Shown: one piece after another, positions 31,712 to 43,109 of the stretch
Numbering within the stretch: position 1 is the first letter of the stretch
Layout: each line of letters begins with the position of its first letter
Translations under genes and position numbers: made by a program
Notes under the pieces: generated by a model
The model's input: the letters and a program-made list of their open reading frames with translations, nothing else
What the model was told of the DNA's origin: nothing
Database searches by the model: none
Origin: Bettongia penicillata ogilbyi
Lineage: Eukaryota > Chordata > Mammalia > Diprotodontia > Potoroidae
Length of the DNA: 64,000 nucleotides
Assembly (NCBI GenBank): GCA_023548195.1
Contig: JAJHZJ010000220.1
Location: forward strand, 2,053,279-2,117,278
Direction: 5' to 3'

Positions 31712-32205
31712 TCTAAAGTGATTCCAAAGACTTAAGGCTGAGTCACTAGCATCATTGTGGAACAAATGACAGGAACATGAAATATGGGAACAGGAGTTAA
31801 TTTGGGGAAGAAAATGAACTTGATTTTGTACATGTTGAATTATAAATGGCAATGAGATTGCCAAATAGAAATATTTAGTGGAAGTAGAAGAAACATCACT
31901 GGAATGAGATGTGAGAGCATGATTAAAGAAAGAGATTCGGATCATGCTTATAGGTAATATCTGAAGTCATAGATTCTCTAAGATGAAAAAAAGAAAATGT
32001 GTGATAAAGGGAAAGATTCAAAGTTGAAGAACAGGAGGAAGACAAAGTGTGAAAACAAGTAGAAAAGAAGAGGAAGGAAAACAATATAGTATAGTCAAAC
32101 TGAGGAAAAGTAGGAAAAGACTAGGTAGGTAATCAGTATGAGACAAAGCAAATGGATGGTGGATGAATCTCCAATGTACTAAGAATCAGAGTTCACATGA
32201 AATAA
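31445..32205 (-). mobile_element. L2 LINE copy (antisense)
   Basis: Order: 'gacctggcttcatcaaagca', 'aatgagagcctgggttgtag', 'gaacttgattttgtacatgt', 'tgaattataaatggcaatga', 'gaaatatttagtggaag', 'tcggatcatgcttataggta'. These are the same antisense L2 blocks as at 25500 and 47950. A (GA)n tract has expanded inside it at 31663-31708. Confidence 0.6.
31663..31708. repeat. (GA)n microsatellite
   Basis: About 23 dinucleotide units. The SLSLSL-rich minus ORF is an artefact. Confidence 0.97.
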
Positions 32206-33095
32206 ATTATCATCCTCTACATTTTGCAACATTACATCAAATAAATGTTTGTGACAAAAATAATAAAAAGTAACTCTTAATTATTCATTTTGGACTGACT
32301 CATAGTGATATTTGGGGCACTTGAAAATTAAATGAAATATGTGTGATCTAATTTCTAATATTTTTAAGGAAAAAGGGATAAAGAATATTTATTTTTCACA
32401 GTCAACCTCAAAACATATCAGAATCATTAATAAATTTAGACATTAGATAATTATTGTTTTAATCATCTAATTTTGTATTGTGAATTCAGGTCCAGTACAA
32501 CTCAAATTTCCTCTAATTTATGCTGCTGCCCACAAATCTATAACTGTTGAAAATAGCTTGCACTACATAATATAGTTTGTATATTTTAAAAGTTAATTAA
32601 GTACATGATCATTAATTCTAGGAAAACAAGATAGTATATGCAGCATCAGATTCTAAGAAAATACCATAACAAGTACCTTTTTCAGCTCTTAACTGCAAGA
32701 AAATATTATTTTAATCAAACTGCCACTTGAACCTTCAAGGAGTTTTGTAATTTATCCTTTTTAGCATTTCTTTAAATGTTCTGCATTATTCTGTTATATG
32801 TTTGAGCGTATGTGTTAATGAATGGTTGGGTTAATAATAGGGAGTGATAAAGGACTATATAAAGGGATACAAAATATATGCTGAATCATCACGCAACCAA
32901 GAACAGTAGCAATTCTGTGAAGTAACAAAGTATTGTGCCTTCAATATTTCATTCTCTAAATCTGACATATCTCCTAATGAATTGATGAGCTTTTTTTGAA
33001 ACTGAAAAGAAAGCATCCTAGAGTCCATGTGAATTTACTTTTTCGAAAAGGATTACATAGCATAAGATGATAGGGGTGGGATAGTGAGAGCAATA
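32206..33095. other. Unassigned AT-rich sequence
   Basis: Nothing recognised. Confidence 0.4.
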
Positions 33096-33099
33096 CAGA

Positions 33100-33285
33100 G
33101 CAGGGTGGTATGTAGAAAGAGTGCTGGCTCATATTTTGGGGCATCTGGCTTCAAATCCTGTCACTGATGCTATATTATCACTGTGACCTAAGTTATTTAG
33201 CCATCTTGAGCAGTAGTTTTCCCATCTCTCAAATGAAAGGACTGGTCTCTTTGATCTTTTATAGATCTATGATCATAATGATTAG
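33100..33285 (+). repeat. MIR-type SINE
   Basis: 'gtagaaagagtgctggctca', 'ctggcttcaaatcctgtcac', 'gttttcccatctctcaaatg', 'ggactggtctctttgatctt' is in MIR order. Confidence 0.75.
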
Positions 33286-33479
33286 CATTACGGTAAATTT
33301 CATGTGAGACTTGAAAGAATAAGAAATAGAACGACAAAGAATAAAAGTCACATTTTAATATTCAGAAAATATTTGGGAGTTAACGTGTCAGAAAGATATT
33401 TGATTTGCCTAATTATTTCCCAAAGCTAAAAAATTTCACACATACACACATTATATATCTATATCTATCTGCTTTTAAA

Positions 33480-33668
33480 AATGCTACACATTCATAACAA
33501 CTCTGTAATATAGATTATGAATAGATTATCTTCATTCTACAGATGAAGAAATTGAGAATTGACAACTTAACCATGGCCAAATAGCTGGTAAATATCAGGG
33601 CTGGGGTTAGAACCCATGTCTCCTCACTGTAAATTGAATTCTCTATCCCCTATGGTTGCACTATAGCA
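33480..33668 (-). repeat. MIR/THER1 SINE
   Basis: 'cataacaactctgtaatata', 'ttctacagatgaagaaattg', 'ggctggggttagaacccatg', 'gaattctctatcccctatgg' is antisense MIR. Confidence 0.75.
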
Positions 33669-34358
33669 AATTATCAGCACTCTACCTGCTCCAAAGGCAG
33701 AGGAGCACAGTGCTGCCAACACAAATCTGCTAGTAAAGGAATATATATGAAGTTCCACATACATAGTCAACATTGTAGTGCCATGCTCCCGAGGAGCTGT
33801 AACGAAGGGAAACAGATGAGGACCAGCTTGTCTTATTAGACTTTTAACAGAACTGAACTCTATAACTCAGAAGGATTTTTCCTATTACCAAAGGGGCAGA
33901 TGGTTGCTATAGTGGCCATGTGATTTTCCAGAGTAAGGTATTCACCTGAAATTCACTATATTGAAGGGTATAATACTTTGACTCTTCCAGGCACAGAAGA
34001 TACAATTCAGCCCAATAGCCATTTTCACCTCATGACAGATCAGTAACCTTATCTCTTTTGCCACTCCTTTCCTATCTTTCTGGTGACAAGATCCATAAAG
34101 AAGATTTAATTACTTCAAAGATTTCAGTAGAAGAGTAATAGATATTAGAGAAGAATTACTCTGTAAAAACAAGGATTGCTCTATATCTAGAGAAGAATTT
34201 AACATCATAAATTTCATTGATTGAGTCCATAATTTTTCACTTTGAAATCTGGACAAATACTCCCCTTTAGAAACTATTCCATGAAGACTAGTTGGAAAAC
34301 TATTTAAAATATATATTAACATGCATATATTCTAATTATATATGCACATATATTACAT
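33669..34358. other. Unassigned sequence
   Basis: No repeat or gene recognised. Confidence 0.4.
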
Positions 34359-34361
34359 AGT

Positions 34362-34603
34362 GAGCAGCCAGGGGGCTCAGTGGCTAGAGTGACAGGCCTG
34401 AAGTTAGGAAGACTCCTTTTCCTGAGTTCAAATCTGGCCTCAGGCACTTACTGGCTATGTGATCCTGGGCAAGTCACTTGTCTCTCTTTGCATCAATTCT
34501 TCTGTAAAATGAGCTGAAGAAAGTGACAAACCATTCTAGTATCCTTGCTAAAAAAAACCCAAATATGGGGCATCGGACAACTGAATAACCACAAAATATA
34601 TCA
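34362..34603 (+). mobile_element. tRNA-SINE with RTE-like tail
   Basis: 'agccagggggctcagtggct', 'gaagttaggaagactccttt', 'gttcaaatctggcctcaggc', 'tatgtgatcctgggcaagtc', 'gacaaaccattctagtatcc', then the worn tail 'catcggacaactgaataacc'. Confidence 0.85.
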
Positions 34604-34679
34604 CATACACACATTTTTCAATATTTTAAAATAAATGTTTTGCAAAAGTATGTAACATATCAGAATGCACTCTGATTTT

Positions 34680-34832
34680 GTAGTGAGGTTAGGCCTGAGT
34701 TCAAATTTTGCTTCAGACAGTTATTAACTATGTATATAAACATGGGAAGTCACTTAACTTGATTATGTATCAGTTTCTTTATCTATAAAATGACCTCTAG
34801 AGTCCCCTCTAACTTTAGATTTTGAATATACT
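34680..34832 (+). repeat. MIR/SINE fragment
   Basis: 'aggcctgagttcaaattttg', 'ggaagtcacttaacttgatt', 'gtttctttatctataaaatg', 'agagtcccctctaactttag'. Confidence 0.65.
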
Positions 34833-36405
34833 ACATTATTTTTATTATTATTGAAAATTCTATTTTATAATAGACAACATTGTCAAAGCTTTAAAAGACT
34901 TGCAATTAAATGGGTATACACTCTACCAACATAATTCATAAACTCTACTTTCATTGAGTGATTTCAAGAATTTTTCTATGACCAAATAATCCAAAATTAC
35001 ATACCTATACATGAAAATTCCAACATTACATTTAAGCTATTTTTTTGAAGTTAAGGGGCATAAATGTATATATATATATGTTCTTTAAATTATTGAAAAA
35101 TCTCAAAATTGATAAGTCCTTATTCCTTTATATATTTATGTAGGTGATATCCAAGTTCACACAATTTTGTATCTGGTGTTGAACTACCTAAAAATGTAAG
35201 TCACAAATTAATACCTGCTTTATTGATGATTTATGCCTTAACTTGGAAATTTTGGGATGAGTGTAGCTATTTTGAATTGGCAGTAAAACGAAATCAGAGG
35301 ATTTAATAGTACTATACTCAACTTTTTTTAACTAATGCTTAATTTTTCTATCAATCTAACATATATTGGATGGTTAAGTTCCATCAGATTTCAGATAAGG
35401 GCTTTTTCTAGGTAGAAGGTCTAGTAAAAACTCAAGAGAACTGAGAAGTTACATTATAAAATGACTTTTCCTGAGTGTCATGCCAAAATTCTCTCAGGTA
35501 TTACACACATAAACACTTCAAGGTTATTCCAAAGTCATGCCTGAGGACCAGCAACACTGATTTACACAGCTGGGCAGGAGTCACAGCTGACAAGATCTAC
35601 TGATTTGTTCCTGTCAGTGATGAAGTGTTTCTGGTAATCAGTAAACAAAACCGTTACTACCAAGGCCAAGTGGTAGGAATGAAAAGAGTCACCCAGTTTA
35701 GAGGGAAAAACTGAGTAGAAATGTGACAAAAAATAGATTGCGTTCAGGTTTTGGTTTGTTTTTTAATATTTGCCGACTATAAATGAAGATCATGAATTGA
35801 TAGGAATGCCTCTACTCAACCCAGATGAAGGAGCAGCCACTTGAATGTCATTCTCAATAGTTTTAAATAAGTTGCATAATATGGTGCATTTCTACCATGT
35901 CAAAACAATCTGTCTTTTTAACTGAATAAAATGTCAATATGTAGGAAGCAGCAAGTGGTTGACTTTTTACACGTCGTTTGATAACTTACAACTCATTTGG
36001 GCTTTGTGTAATGAATTCAGTACCTGTCATGATGACCAGGAGGAAAGAAGCTCTAGCTTACAATGCCTAAGTGATAAAGAGAACAATTCATGAATAAATT
36101 AGACATTTGATCATGCAAAGGTTCCAGGAGTAGAAATCTAAAGCAATGGATAAATATGGAACCTTTAGAAAGAAAAAAAAGAAAACTCTGGAAAAAACAG
36201 AGTATATAGAGGATAAAGAGAAGGGACATTTTAATGCTAATTTTTGGTCAAATACCTGTTTTTTGTGTTTAGGCCATCATGATAATGTTCTCTCATTTTT
36301 AATTATGAAAGTATTTTTAAGTTTTATAACTTTAGAATATATACTTTTGGAAGGGAAAGGTTCCCTTCCTTCCTTCTCAGTTTTTTGTTTTGACATATTC
36401 TTTGC
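34833..36405. other. Unassigned sequence, about 1.57 kb
   Basis: Very AT-rich to about 35450, then more balanced non-repeat DNA at 35500-36050 with no coding potential. The 132-codon ORF starting at 36146 runs into the 7SL pseudogene and is not a gene. Confidence 0.4.
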
Positions 36406-36419
36406 TTGTTTTTATTTTT

Positions 36420-36694
36420 TGTCTGGATCTTTCCATCTCTCCAGAAGGGCAGCAGACACTCATGTTCTGATCAACACAAAAGTTTTAAATCATTCTGTTA
36501 CTGACTTGGGCCCTTTGACCCATCCTTCAGCGGTGGTCTGGTAGTCTCCTCCTGCTGGAGGTTCACCATATTGGTGCTGGATTCAGTGCAGATATCCTAT
36601 TGGCTTTAAACCTTCTGCTGCTCAGGGACCCACCAAACTTAGCCTCCCTAGTAGCTACTTTGAGTTGGTAATTAAACAAAGCCACCACACCCAG
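36420..36694 (-). pseudogene. 7SL (SRP) RNA retropseudogene
   Basis: Read on the minus strand, the segment follows the whole 7SL RNA order. It starts 'ctgggtgtggtggc' (the 5' Alu-domain start) and continues 'agtagctactagggaggcta', 'atatctgcactgaatccagc', 'accaatatggtgaacctcc', 'agactaccagaccacc', 'gggcccaagtcagtaacaga' and 'ttgtgttgatcagaacatga'. The 3' end is worn and followed by an A-rich stretch. 'aaaataaaaac' (minus-strand reading) flanks it at 36694-36704 and 36408-36418, consistent with an L1-mediated target duplication. Many substitutions, including in paired stems, make a functional SRP RNA unlikely. Confidence 0.85.
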
Positions 36695-36704
36695 TTTTTA
36701 TTTT

Positions 36705-37455
36705 ATATAACCAATCAATATTATCTTAGAATAGACTTGGTGCAACAAAAAATCCTACTGCAGTTTTAAGGTATTGAAATTTAAAATTGCATTGAGTCAC
36801 CCTATCCTTCATTAACATCACTTTGTGTATATGCCTTGACAAATGGAAATGAGAGATCATAAAACAGAAACCTTGGATAAGATTGTACAGTAAAATTTAA
36901 TCTCTCCCTCTCATCAGTGAGGGTGTTGGATTATCAGTTACTTTAGGTGTCTTTAAACTCTAAAATTCTATTTTATTGTGAATGCAGGGTTGCAAAATAA
37001 TGAGTAGAAATAGGGAAGTGGCTAGCTAGTTCTTTTAGGAAACCAGATTTTATCATTCATTTGGAGAAAGTGGTCGTCTATCAGTGAGATAAGAATAACT
37101 AGGGTCAAATACTAGCACTAATTAGATATCTTTATCCCGTTTCTGTTAAAGGAAAAGAGATCTGCAAAGGCTTGAAATTTAAGAAAGTAGAAGGGATGGC
37201 TTAAGTTGAGAGTATTTAGCATTTATTGAATGAGTATATTGGGTACTTTATAAGTAGTAAAAAAATGTTAAGGAAGAAATCAACCCCTCAGTCATATTAC
37301 AATTGAGCACAGGTTAGAACAAATGAAGCTAGAATCTAAAAAGAAAAATTGTTTAACGTTTTTTAATCAAAAACTGAGGTAAAATATTAATGGGGTCCTT
37401 ATCAATCTTCAAAGGACAGAAAGCTGGGAGGGATAACAAAAAACATTGGAAGACA
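36705..37455. other. Unassigned sequence
   Basis: No repeat or gene recognised. Confidence 0.4.
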
Positions 37456-37459
37456 AAGT

Positions 37460-38205
37460 CAGAATCCAGAACAATCTTGACAGGCTGGAATAAAATAAGA
37501 TTAAATTTAAGAGGTATAAAGTTCAGAACCCTGTCCTCCAAAGCTTTATACTTGGACTCACAAAATAACTTCACAGAGCATAAAACAGAGTAGGAATGTT
37601 TAGACAGCAGTTCATTTGAAAAAAAATAACAAATCAAAAAACCTTGAGTCAACTGTATGAAAATGATCCAAAAGACTAACAGTGCTCAGGACTAGGAATA
37701 GGATAATACCAGTCTTCTGCTCTCATCAGACCATATTGAGAGTATTTATGTTTAGCTCTTATTGTTATGTTTAAGGAAGAGCATCAATGAGTTACAAAGA
37801 ATCCAGAAGAACAAAGTGGTATGGTAAAGGCCTTCAAGTTCATGCATATGATAGGATAAATGTAATGTTAATTCTGGGAAAGTTTAACCTGGTCAAAAGA
37901 AGACTTGGAGAGAACATGAAAGCTATCTTCAGATACTTGAAGGGCTTCACCTGAAAAATAGGTTAGAGTTGTTCTATTAGAATCCAGAGGGTAGAAGCAG
38001 TAGATAGCAATAGAAGTAACAAAAAGACAAATTTATGCTGTGTAAAAGTGAGTAGATTAGGAAATTCAGCAATTAGAACTATCCGAAAGTGTGATCAGTT
38101 GGCTTAATAGATATAACCTTCCTCTTCAGTGGAGAGTTCAAGCAAAGATTGGATGAACACTTGTTAGGTGTATTAGAGAAAAAAATTATATTACCCATTT
38201 GCTGA
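37460..38205 (+). mobile_element. CR1/L3-clade LINE 3' part
   Basis: Blocks in order: 'caggctggaataaaataaga' and 'acttggactcacaaaataac', 'agacagcagttcatttgaaa', 'gagtcaactgtatgaaaatg', 'ctctcatcagaccatattga', 'aagaagacttggagagaaca', 'gctatcttcagatacttgaa', 'gggcttcacctgaaaaatag', 'ttagaactatccgaaagtgt', 'gttcaagcaaagattggatg'. This is the conserved C-terminal polymerase and 3' UTR order of L3/CR1. Stops are everywhere. It is an old insertion, and one of the longest CR1-type fragments here. Confidence 0.85.
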
Positions 38206-38369
38206 ATTTCCTACCAAATCTGAAGTGCTTGATTCTGGGACCTTAGGTAACAAGAGGTAGGGGGAAAAATTAAGAAGCCAATAAAAATGACAACTCACAT
38301 GCATTCAGCATTTTAAGATGGCAAAGAACATGTTCTACTCCCTTAAAAATTAGAAAATTTGATTCTAAC

Positions 38370-39070
38370 TATGCCTAAAGTGCTGTAAAACTGTGCATAC
38401 CCCTTGATATAGTAATACCACTACTAGGTCTGTATCTCAAAGAGATCATAAAAAAGGGAAAAGGATTCACACGTACAAAAATATTTATAGCAAACTTTTT
38501 TTGTAGTGGGAAAGAATTGGAAATTGAGGGGATGTCCCTTAACTGGGGAATGAGTTAACAAGGTTTGGTATACGAATGTAATGAGATACTATTGTTTCAT
38601 AAGAAATAGTGAACAGGTGAACTTCAGAAAAACCTGGAAAGATTTAAATGAACTAATGCTGAGCTAAGGAGGAGCAGAACAAGGAGAACATCATGCATAG
38701 TAACAGTGAAACTGTGCAATGACAGATTTTTTTTTTTAGACAGCCCTTATCAGCAATGTAATGATCAAGATAATTCCAGAAGACTCACGATGGAAAATGC
38801 TAAACACATCTACTGAAAGAACTATAGAGTCTGAATGCAGATCAAAGCATACTGTTTTCTCTCTTTCCTTTTTCTTTTTCATTTTGCTCTGATTCTTCTT
38901 TCACAACATGAATAATGTGGAAATATGTTTAATATTATTGAACCTGTATAGCCTATATCAGGTTGCATGCTATCTTGGGGAAAGGGGAGGGAAGGAAGGG
39001 GAAAAATGGAACTAAAAATCTTATAGAAGTTAATATTGAAAACTAAAAATAAATAAATTTTAAAATAAAA
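38370..39070 (+). mobile_element. L1 3' end (sense)
   Basis: Order: 'gctgtaaaactgtgcatacc', 'atagtaataccactactagg', 'ggaaattgaggggatgtccc', 'gaatgtaatgagatactatt', 'acttcagaaaaacctggaaa', 'actaatgctgagctaaggag', 'gatcaagataattccagaag', 'tcacaacatgaataatgtgg', 'tgctatcttggggaaagggg' and an A-rich (AAAT) tail to about 39070. It covers the end of ORF2 and the 3' UTR, 5'-truncated. Confidence 0.9.
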
Positions 39071-39109
39071 CAAGAAAATTTGATCATAAAAGAGCTCATT
39101 TAATGGTAG

Positions 39110-39255
39110 ATAAATAAAAAAAAATGTATTAAGTATTTACCTGTGTCAGTATTATACTAAGTATGCTAGAGATATGAAGATAAAAAACAAAGACATCTCT
39201 ACCATCAAGGAATTTCCATTCTAATGGAAGGAGACAACATATTCAAGAGAATAGG
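39110..39255 (-). repeat. L2 3' end (antisense)
   Basis: 'aaatgtattaagtatttacc', 'gtcagtattatactaagtat', 'tctaccatcaaggaatttcc', 'attctaatggaaggagacaa'. Confidence 0.7.
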
Positions 39256-39404
39256 AAAGTGAGGGGAAAAGAATGTAAAGGCAAGAAAAATAGGATCTTT
39301 TGCTGTTTTTGTTTTAGTATAATCAAGTGCCTGATTAAATCTTTCTTTTATCAATCAAGAGTCTTTACTAGGAGTAAAGTACAGAAACAAGAGATTTTTA
39401 ACTC

Positions 39405-40645
39405 TGATTCTAGAATGTGAAATCAGTTTTCCTTGACAATTTCTTGAAAGATAATCTCTAGGTTCTTTCTTTTGATCATGGCCTTCAGGGAGTTCAATAA
39501 TTTTAAAACTGTCTCTCCTGGATCTATTTTCCAGGTTGTCTTCTATTTTTTTATTCTTTTTGCTTTGTTTCATAATTTCTTGATTTTTCATAAAATCATT
39601 AGCTTCTATCTTCTCCATTCTAATTTTTAAAGAACTATTTTCTTCAGTGCTCTCTTGGACCTCCTTTTCCATTTGGTCAATTCTGCTTTTCAAGACATTC
39701 TTCTCCTGGGTGGCTTTTTGGATCTCTTTTGCCATTTGGGTTAGTCTATTTTTTAAGGTGTTATTTTCTTCAGCATTTTTGGGTTGGCTCTTTTATTTAA
39801 TCAGTTTAGCTGATTAAATACATCAGTTGACTCTTTTATTCATGATTTTCTAGCATCACTCTCATTTCCCTTCCATTTTTTCCTCTACTTCTCTTACTTA
39901 ATTTTCAAAATTTTTTTTGAGCTCTTCCATGACCTGTGATCAATTCATATTTTTCTTGGAGGCTTTGGATGTAGGTGCTTTTATTTTGTTTTCTTCCAGT
40001 TGTATGTTTTACTCTTCCTTGTCACCAAAGTAAGATTTTATAGTCTGATTTTTTTTCCTGTTTTTGCTCATTCCCCCAGGAAATTACTTGACTTTTGAGC
40101 TCTTTGTCAAGATAATTCTCTGCTTGCAGCAGGGTGGCAGGGTGTATTGTCTGTCACTTGATTCCCCCACAATCTGTGGGCTTAGACCTCTAAAAATAGC
40201 TGTTGTCATTGCAGCTGCTGTTGGAGCTGCTGTGGAGTCCTCTGTCCACTCCACTGCCTTGAGGCTGGGGCCAAAATATGCTACTCTGTCACACAAGTCT
40301 GACGGATTTTCCCCACTGACAAACAAGTTGTCTGCAGTGTTTTGGGATCAAGAAGTCTGTATTCAGTCACAGTTGCCAGTGATTCAGTTCCCCAAGTCCT
40401 TCTCAGGCCCCATATGTCAGAATGGCCCATGCTACTCTGTACTCCACTCAAAGCCTGGAGCAATAGATGCTTGCCATTGACCTTCCAGGTTGCCTTTGGC
40501 TGGAGATTTGCTTCACACTGTTATTCTGTGAGTTCTGCAGCTCCAAAATTTCTTTAGAGTCATTTTTTTACAGGCATTTGGTGGGGTTTTGAGGAGAGCT
40601 CAATCAAGTCTCTGCTTTTATTCTGCCATCTGGACTCTGCCCCAG
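39405..40645 (-). mobile_element. L1 5' region: 5' UTR and broken ORF1, 3' part missing
   Basis: On the minus strand the L1 start 'ggcagagtccagatggcaga' and 'ataaaagcagagacttgatt' lies at about 40645. The 5' UTR follows down to about 40072, then an ORF1 start at 40071. ORF1 is broken by stops. One open stretch (39355-39735) carries NSSLKIRMEKIEANDFMKNQ and LENRSRRDSFKIIELPE, which aligns with residues 149-208 of the HAL1 ORF1p at 26704. L1 similarity ends near 39405, so the rest of ORF1, ORF2 and the 3' end are gone. Confidence 0.85.
39408..40071 (-). pseudogene. L1 ORF1 pseudogene
   Basis: This is the coding part of the L1 copy. The start context is 'gggggaatgagcaaaaacag' on the minus strand. 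In-frame stops break the N-terminal third. The middle stays open through the coiled coil and the NRSRRD block, and the sequence leaves the family just after 'ggaaaactgatttcacattc'. Its RRM-like and C-terminal domains are missing, so no RNA-binding product is expected. Compared with the intact ORF1p at 26704-27801 it is clearly diverged and belongs to an older L1 lineage or insertion. Confidence 0.75.
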
Positions 40646-40649
40646 AATG

Positions 40650-42080
40650 TGTCATTATTAAGGAGAAGTAGAATATCAAGCTCTATATCTAAGCCTTTAC
40701 CTCTTTCCTACCAAATACAGTTTCAAAATGAACATATTTACAGATAGCAAAAACACCCATTTAAATTATGATAAAACAGGAATCAGAGAAGGTATACATA
40801 AAAGAAAATATACTAAATAATACTGAGTGCAATAAGTCAGCTTAAACAAAAGAGTTCTAGATCTTATCCAAGATTCTCCAAAGAATCTAGTGTAGTAACC
40901 TAAAATAGGGTGTGATGGAACCTACTAGCTCCTCTCATGGTTTCTCAGAATCTTTTCCTTCAGTAACCTCCCCTCCCTTCTTGATATTGAAAACAAAGAA
41001 CACCAAAAGCTCTGGAAGAAGACTAAAGAAGACTGAAGGTCTCTTGCTTTACCCAGTTTCAACTTTACCCTCAAGTAGGGCAGGGCATTCATCTCCATGA
41101 ATAGTAAGAGAGTCTCATACCAGTGGACTTTGAGACAACGGTTACATTAAGAATGCATGTACATATATACATACAAGTTTATGTGTGTACATATATACAT
41201 ATATATATATATACATATAAATGTAACATCTGCATAGCAATGAAAATTGTCTTTAACTCTCTGAGTAGCAACATAACGTATATACATTATTATATGTCTG
41301 TTGATAAGTTTAATCTTCAATCTGTTGAGTAATTCCAATTTAGTCTCCAAAAGAGTATTCTCGAAGTCTCATAAAGAACAGCTAGATTGCAAAAAAAAAT
41401 CTGTAAGAGAATGAGGACTACAATTTTTTTATACTCAGCGTCTCTTTGGGGAAAATGCCTTCTTTCTTCCATATCAGTGGTGTGGGAAGATGATAGAGGG
41501 GAAGAGGGGAGGTATCATATTGCACAAAGACTATTCACTGCCCATCTAACACTTAAATTATTACCCAGCATAGAGTTATGCATGGGCACATTCTTGGGAA
41601 AATATGTTTGTAAATCATGATATATTGACATCAGAATGGAGAACTTTAGGCATATTTGGGTGCATACCTGATATGTCCTTTCTGAACTCAATAAGAATGT
41701 AAATAAGATTGCAGAAACTGTGTGTAAATAAGTCATCTCCCTGCGCACAGAGTTCCTAGGCTGAAGTCATCTTAAAAAGAAAAAAAAAGCCTAGCAAATG
41801 AATTTACTTTGACTCTTAATCCTCTTGAAATGTCTGACAGTGCAAAATGCCATCTTTAATGTTGTTTAACACTGACTCAGAGGTAACCAGAAGACTGATG
41901 TCATGTCATGGACAAATGGAAAGGAGAAGGATAATATCCTTCTCCAGACACACTTACATTTCAGTTGTGGCTCTAGGTAGAATACTGCTGAACAGACTGA
42001 AATACTTCCTGGGAATGTTAAATAACTTTCCGGTAGATTCTGTAATATGCAAGCCAAGCACTGACTGTCACAGCCATGAA
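40650..42080. other. Unassigned sequence, about 1.4 kb
   Basis: A decayed (CATATA/TATACA) tract sits at about 41155-41225. No other repeat or gene was recognised. Small ORFs (40912-41100, 41387-41620, 41847-42083) have no domains. Confidence 0.4.
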
Positions 42081-42084
42081 TAGT

Positions 42085-42310
42085 ATTTACAAATGTTCAC
42101 CATCAATGTAAATAAAGGTGAGTACATGTATTGTGAAATGGCATCCATTTCAAAGGCAACACAAAAGTAAAGCTGTTTGTCAATGCCAATTCTAAAGGTT
42201 GCTCAGCAACCTCTCGGGCATAGTTACATTGTCAGTTGTTCTAGCCATGTATCAAAGTGCATTACAAGTAACCTTTGTTAAAATTGAGAGGTTCATTTGG
42301 TTTTCAGATC
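42085..42310. promoter_or_regulatory. Candidate regulatory element with RFX X-box-like palindrome
   Basis: A 17-bp palindrome, aggttgctcagcaacct (42196-42212), sits in non-repeat DNA. It resembles the RFX X-box (GTTRCC-N-RGYAAC type). 'taacctttgttaaaa' nearby resembles a TCF/SOX site. The function is inferred from motifs only. Confidence 0.3.
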
Positions 42311-42844
42311 TTCAACCAGATTTGAATTCAAGTTGTTTAATGGTAAGCTTTGCTTCCTTGTGATTACGTACCTTACCTTGATAGCTCATTAAACATTGTT
42401 TTAATTTTCAAGGTGTTGGTAAATATAAGCATAAATGGAAATTATATTGATGTGAAATGATAAAATTGAAAGATACCTTCCAAGGGGTATTTTCATGATC
42501 TCCTTTCCAGCTAATGTGCTAAATATGTTAGAATCCATTCCATTTTAAGAGAAGAAAATGGAAGAAGATGGAAGAAGTTAGTTTAAAAAACAACAAACCT
42601 CCCTATATGCCCTTGGTCTCCCCAGTCCCATATATTTTCCAGGTCCTTTCCTGGAACAAAGTGCTTTCATCTACCTCTCTGCAGTGGTATTCCTTATAAT
42701 TTTGGGACCATTTTCAACAGCCTGATAAATGTACAATGAACTGTCAAGATCCCCACTACTCTGAGCCTGAAGTTAACACCACTGACTTTCTGTTTTATAC
42801 GTAAACATTTTAATTATGTTTATCCAGTATATCCTTTCATTACA
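42311..42844. other. Unassigned sequence
   Basis: Nothing recognised. Confidence 0.4.
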
Positions 42845-43092
42845 GGGGAAAGAAGAAAGGAAGGAAGGAAGGAAGGAAGGAAGGAAGGAAGGAAGGAAGG
42901 AAGGAAGGAAGGAAGGAAGGAAGGAAGGGAGGGAGGAAGGAAGGAAGGAAGGAAGGAAGGAAGGGAGGGAGGGAGGAAGGAAGGGAGGGAGGGAGGAAGG
43001 AAGGAAGGAAGGGAGGAAGGGAGGAAGGAAGGAAGGAAGGAAGGAAGGAAGGAAGGAAGGAAGGAAGGAAGGAAGGAAGGAAGGAAGGAAAA
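42845..43092. repeat. (GGAA)n array with GGGA variants
   Basis: About 245 bp of GGAA/GAAG tetranucleotides, with clustered GGGA-variant units in the middle (about 42926-43025) and purer ends. The EGRK/PSFL repeat ORFs on both strands are artefacts. Confidence 0.98.
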
Positions 43093-43109
43093 TAGGAAGA
43101 GAGGGAAAG

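Noticed and set aside
36146..36544. 132-codon plus-strand ORF
   Set aside because: Its 3' third is the antisense of a 7SL RNA pseudogene, and its start is ordinary AT-rich DNA with poly-Lys.
38370..40645. Twin-priming (5' inversion) of one L1
   Set aside because: In twin priming the inverted 5' part lies upstream of the 3' part. Here it lies downstream, with an L2 tail in between.
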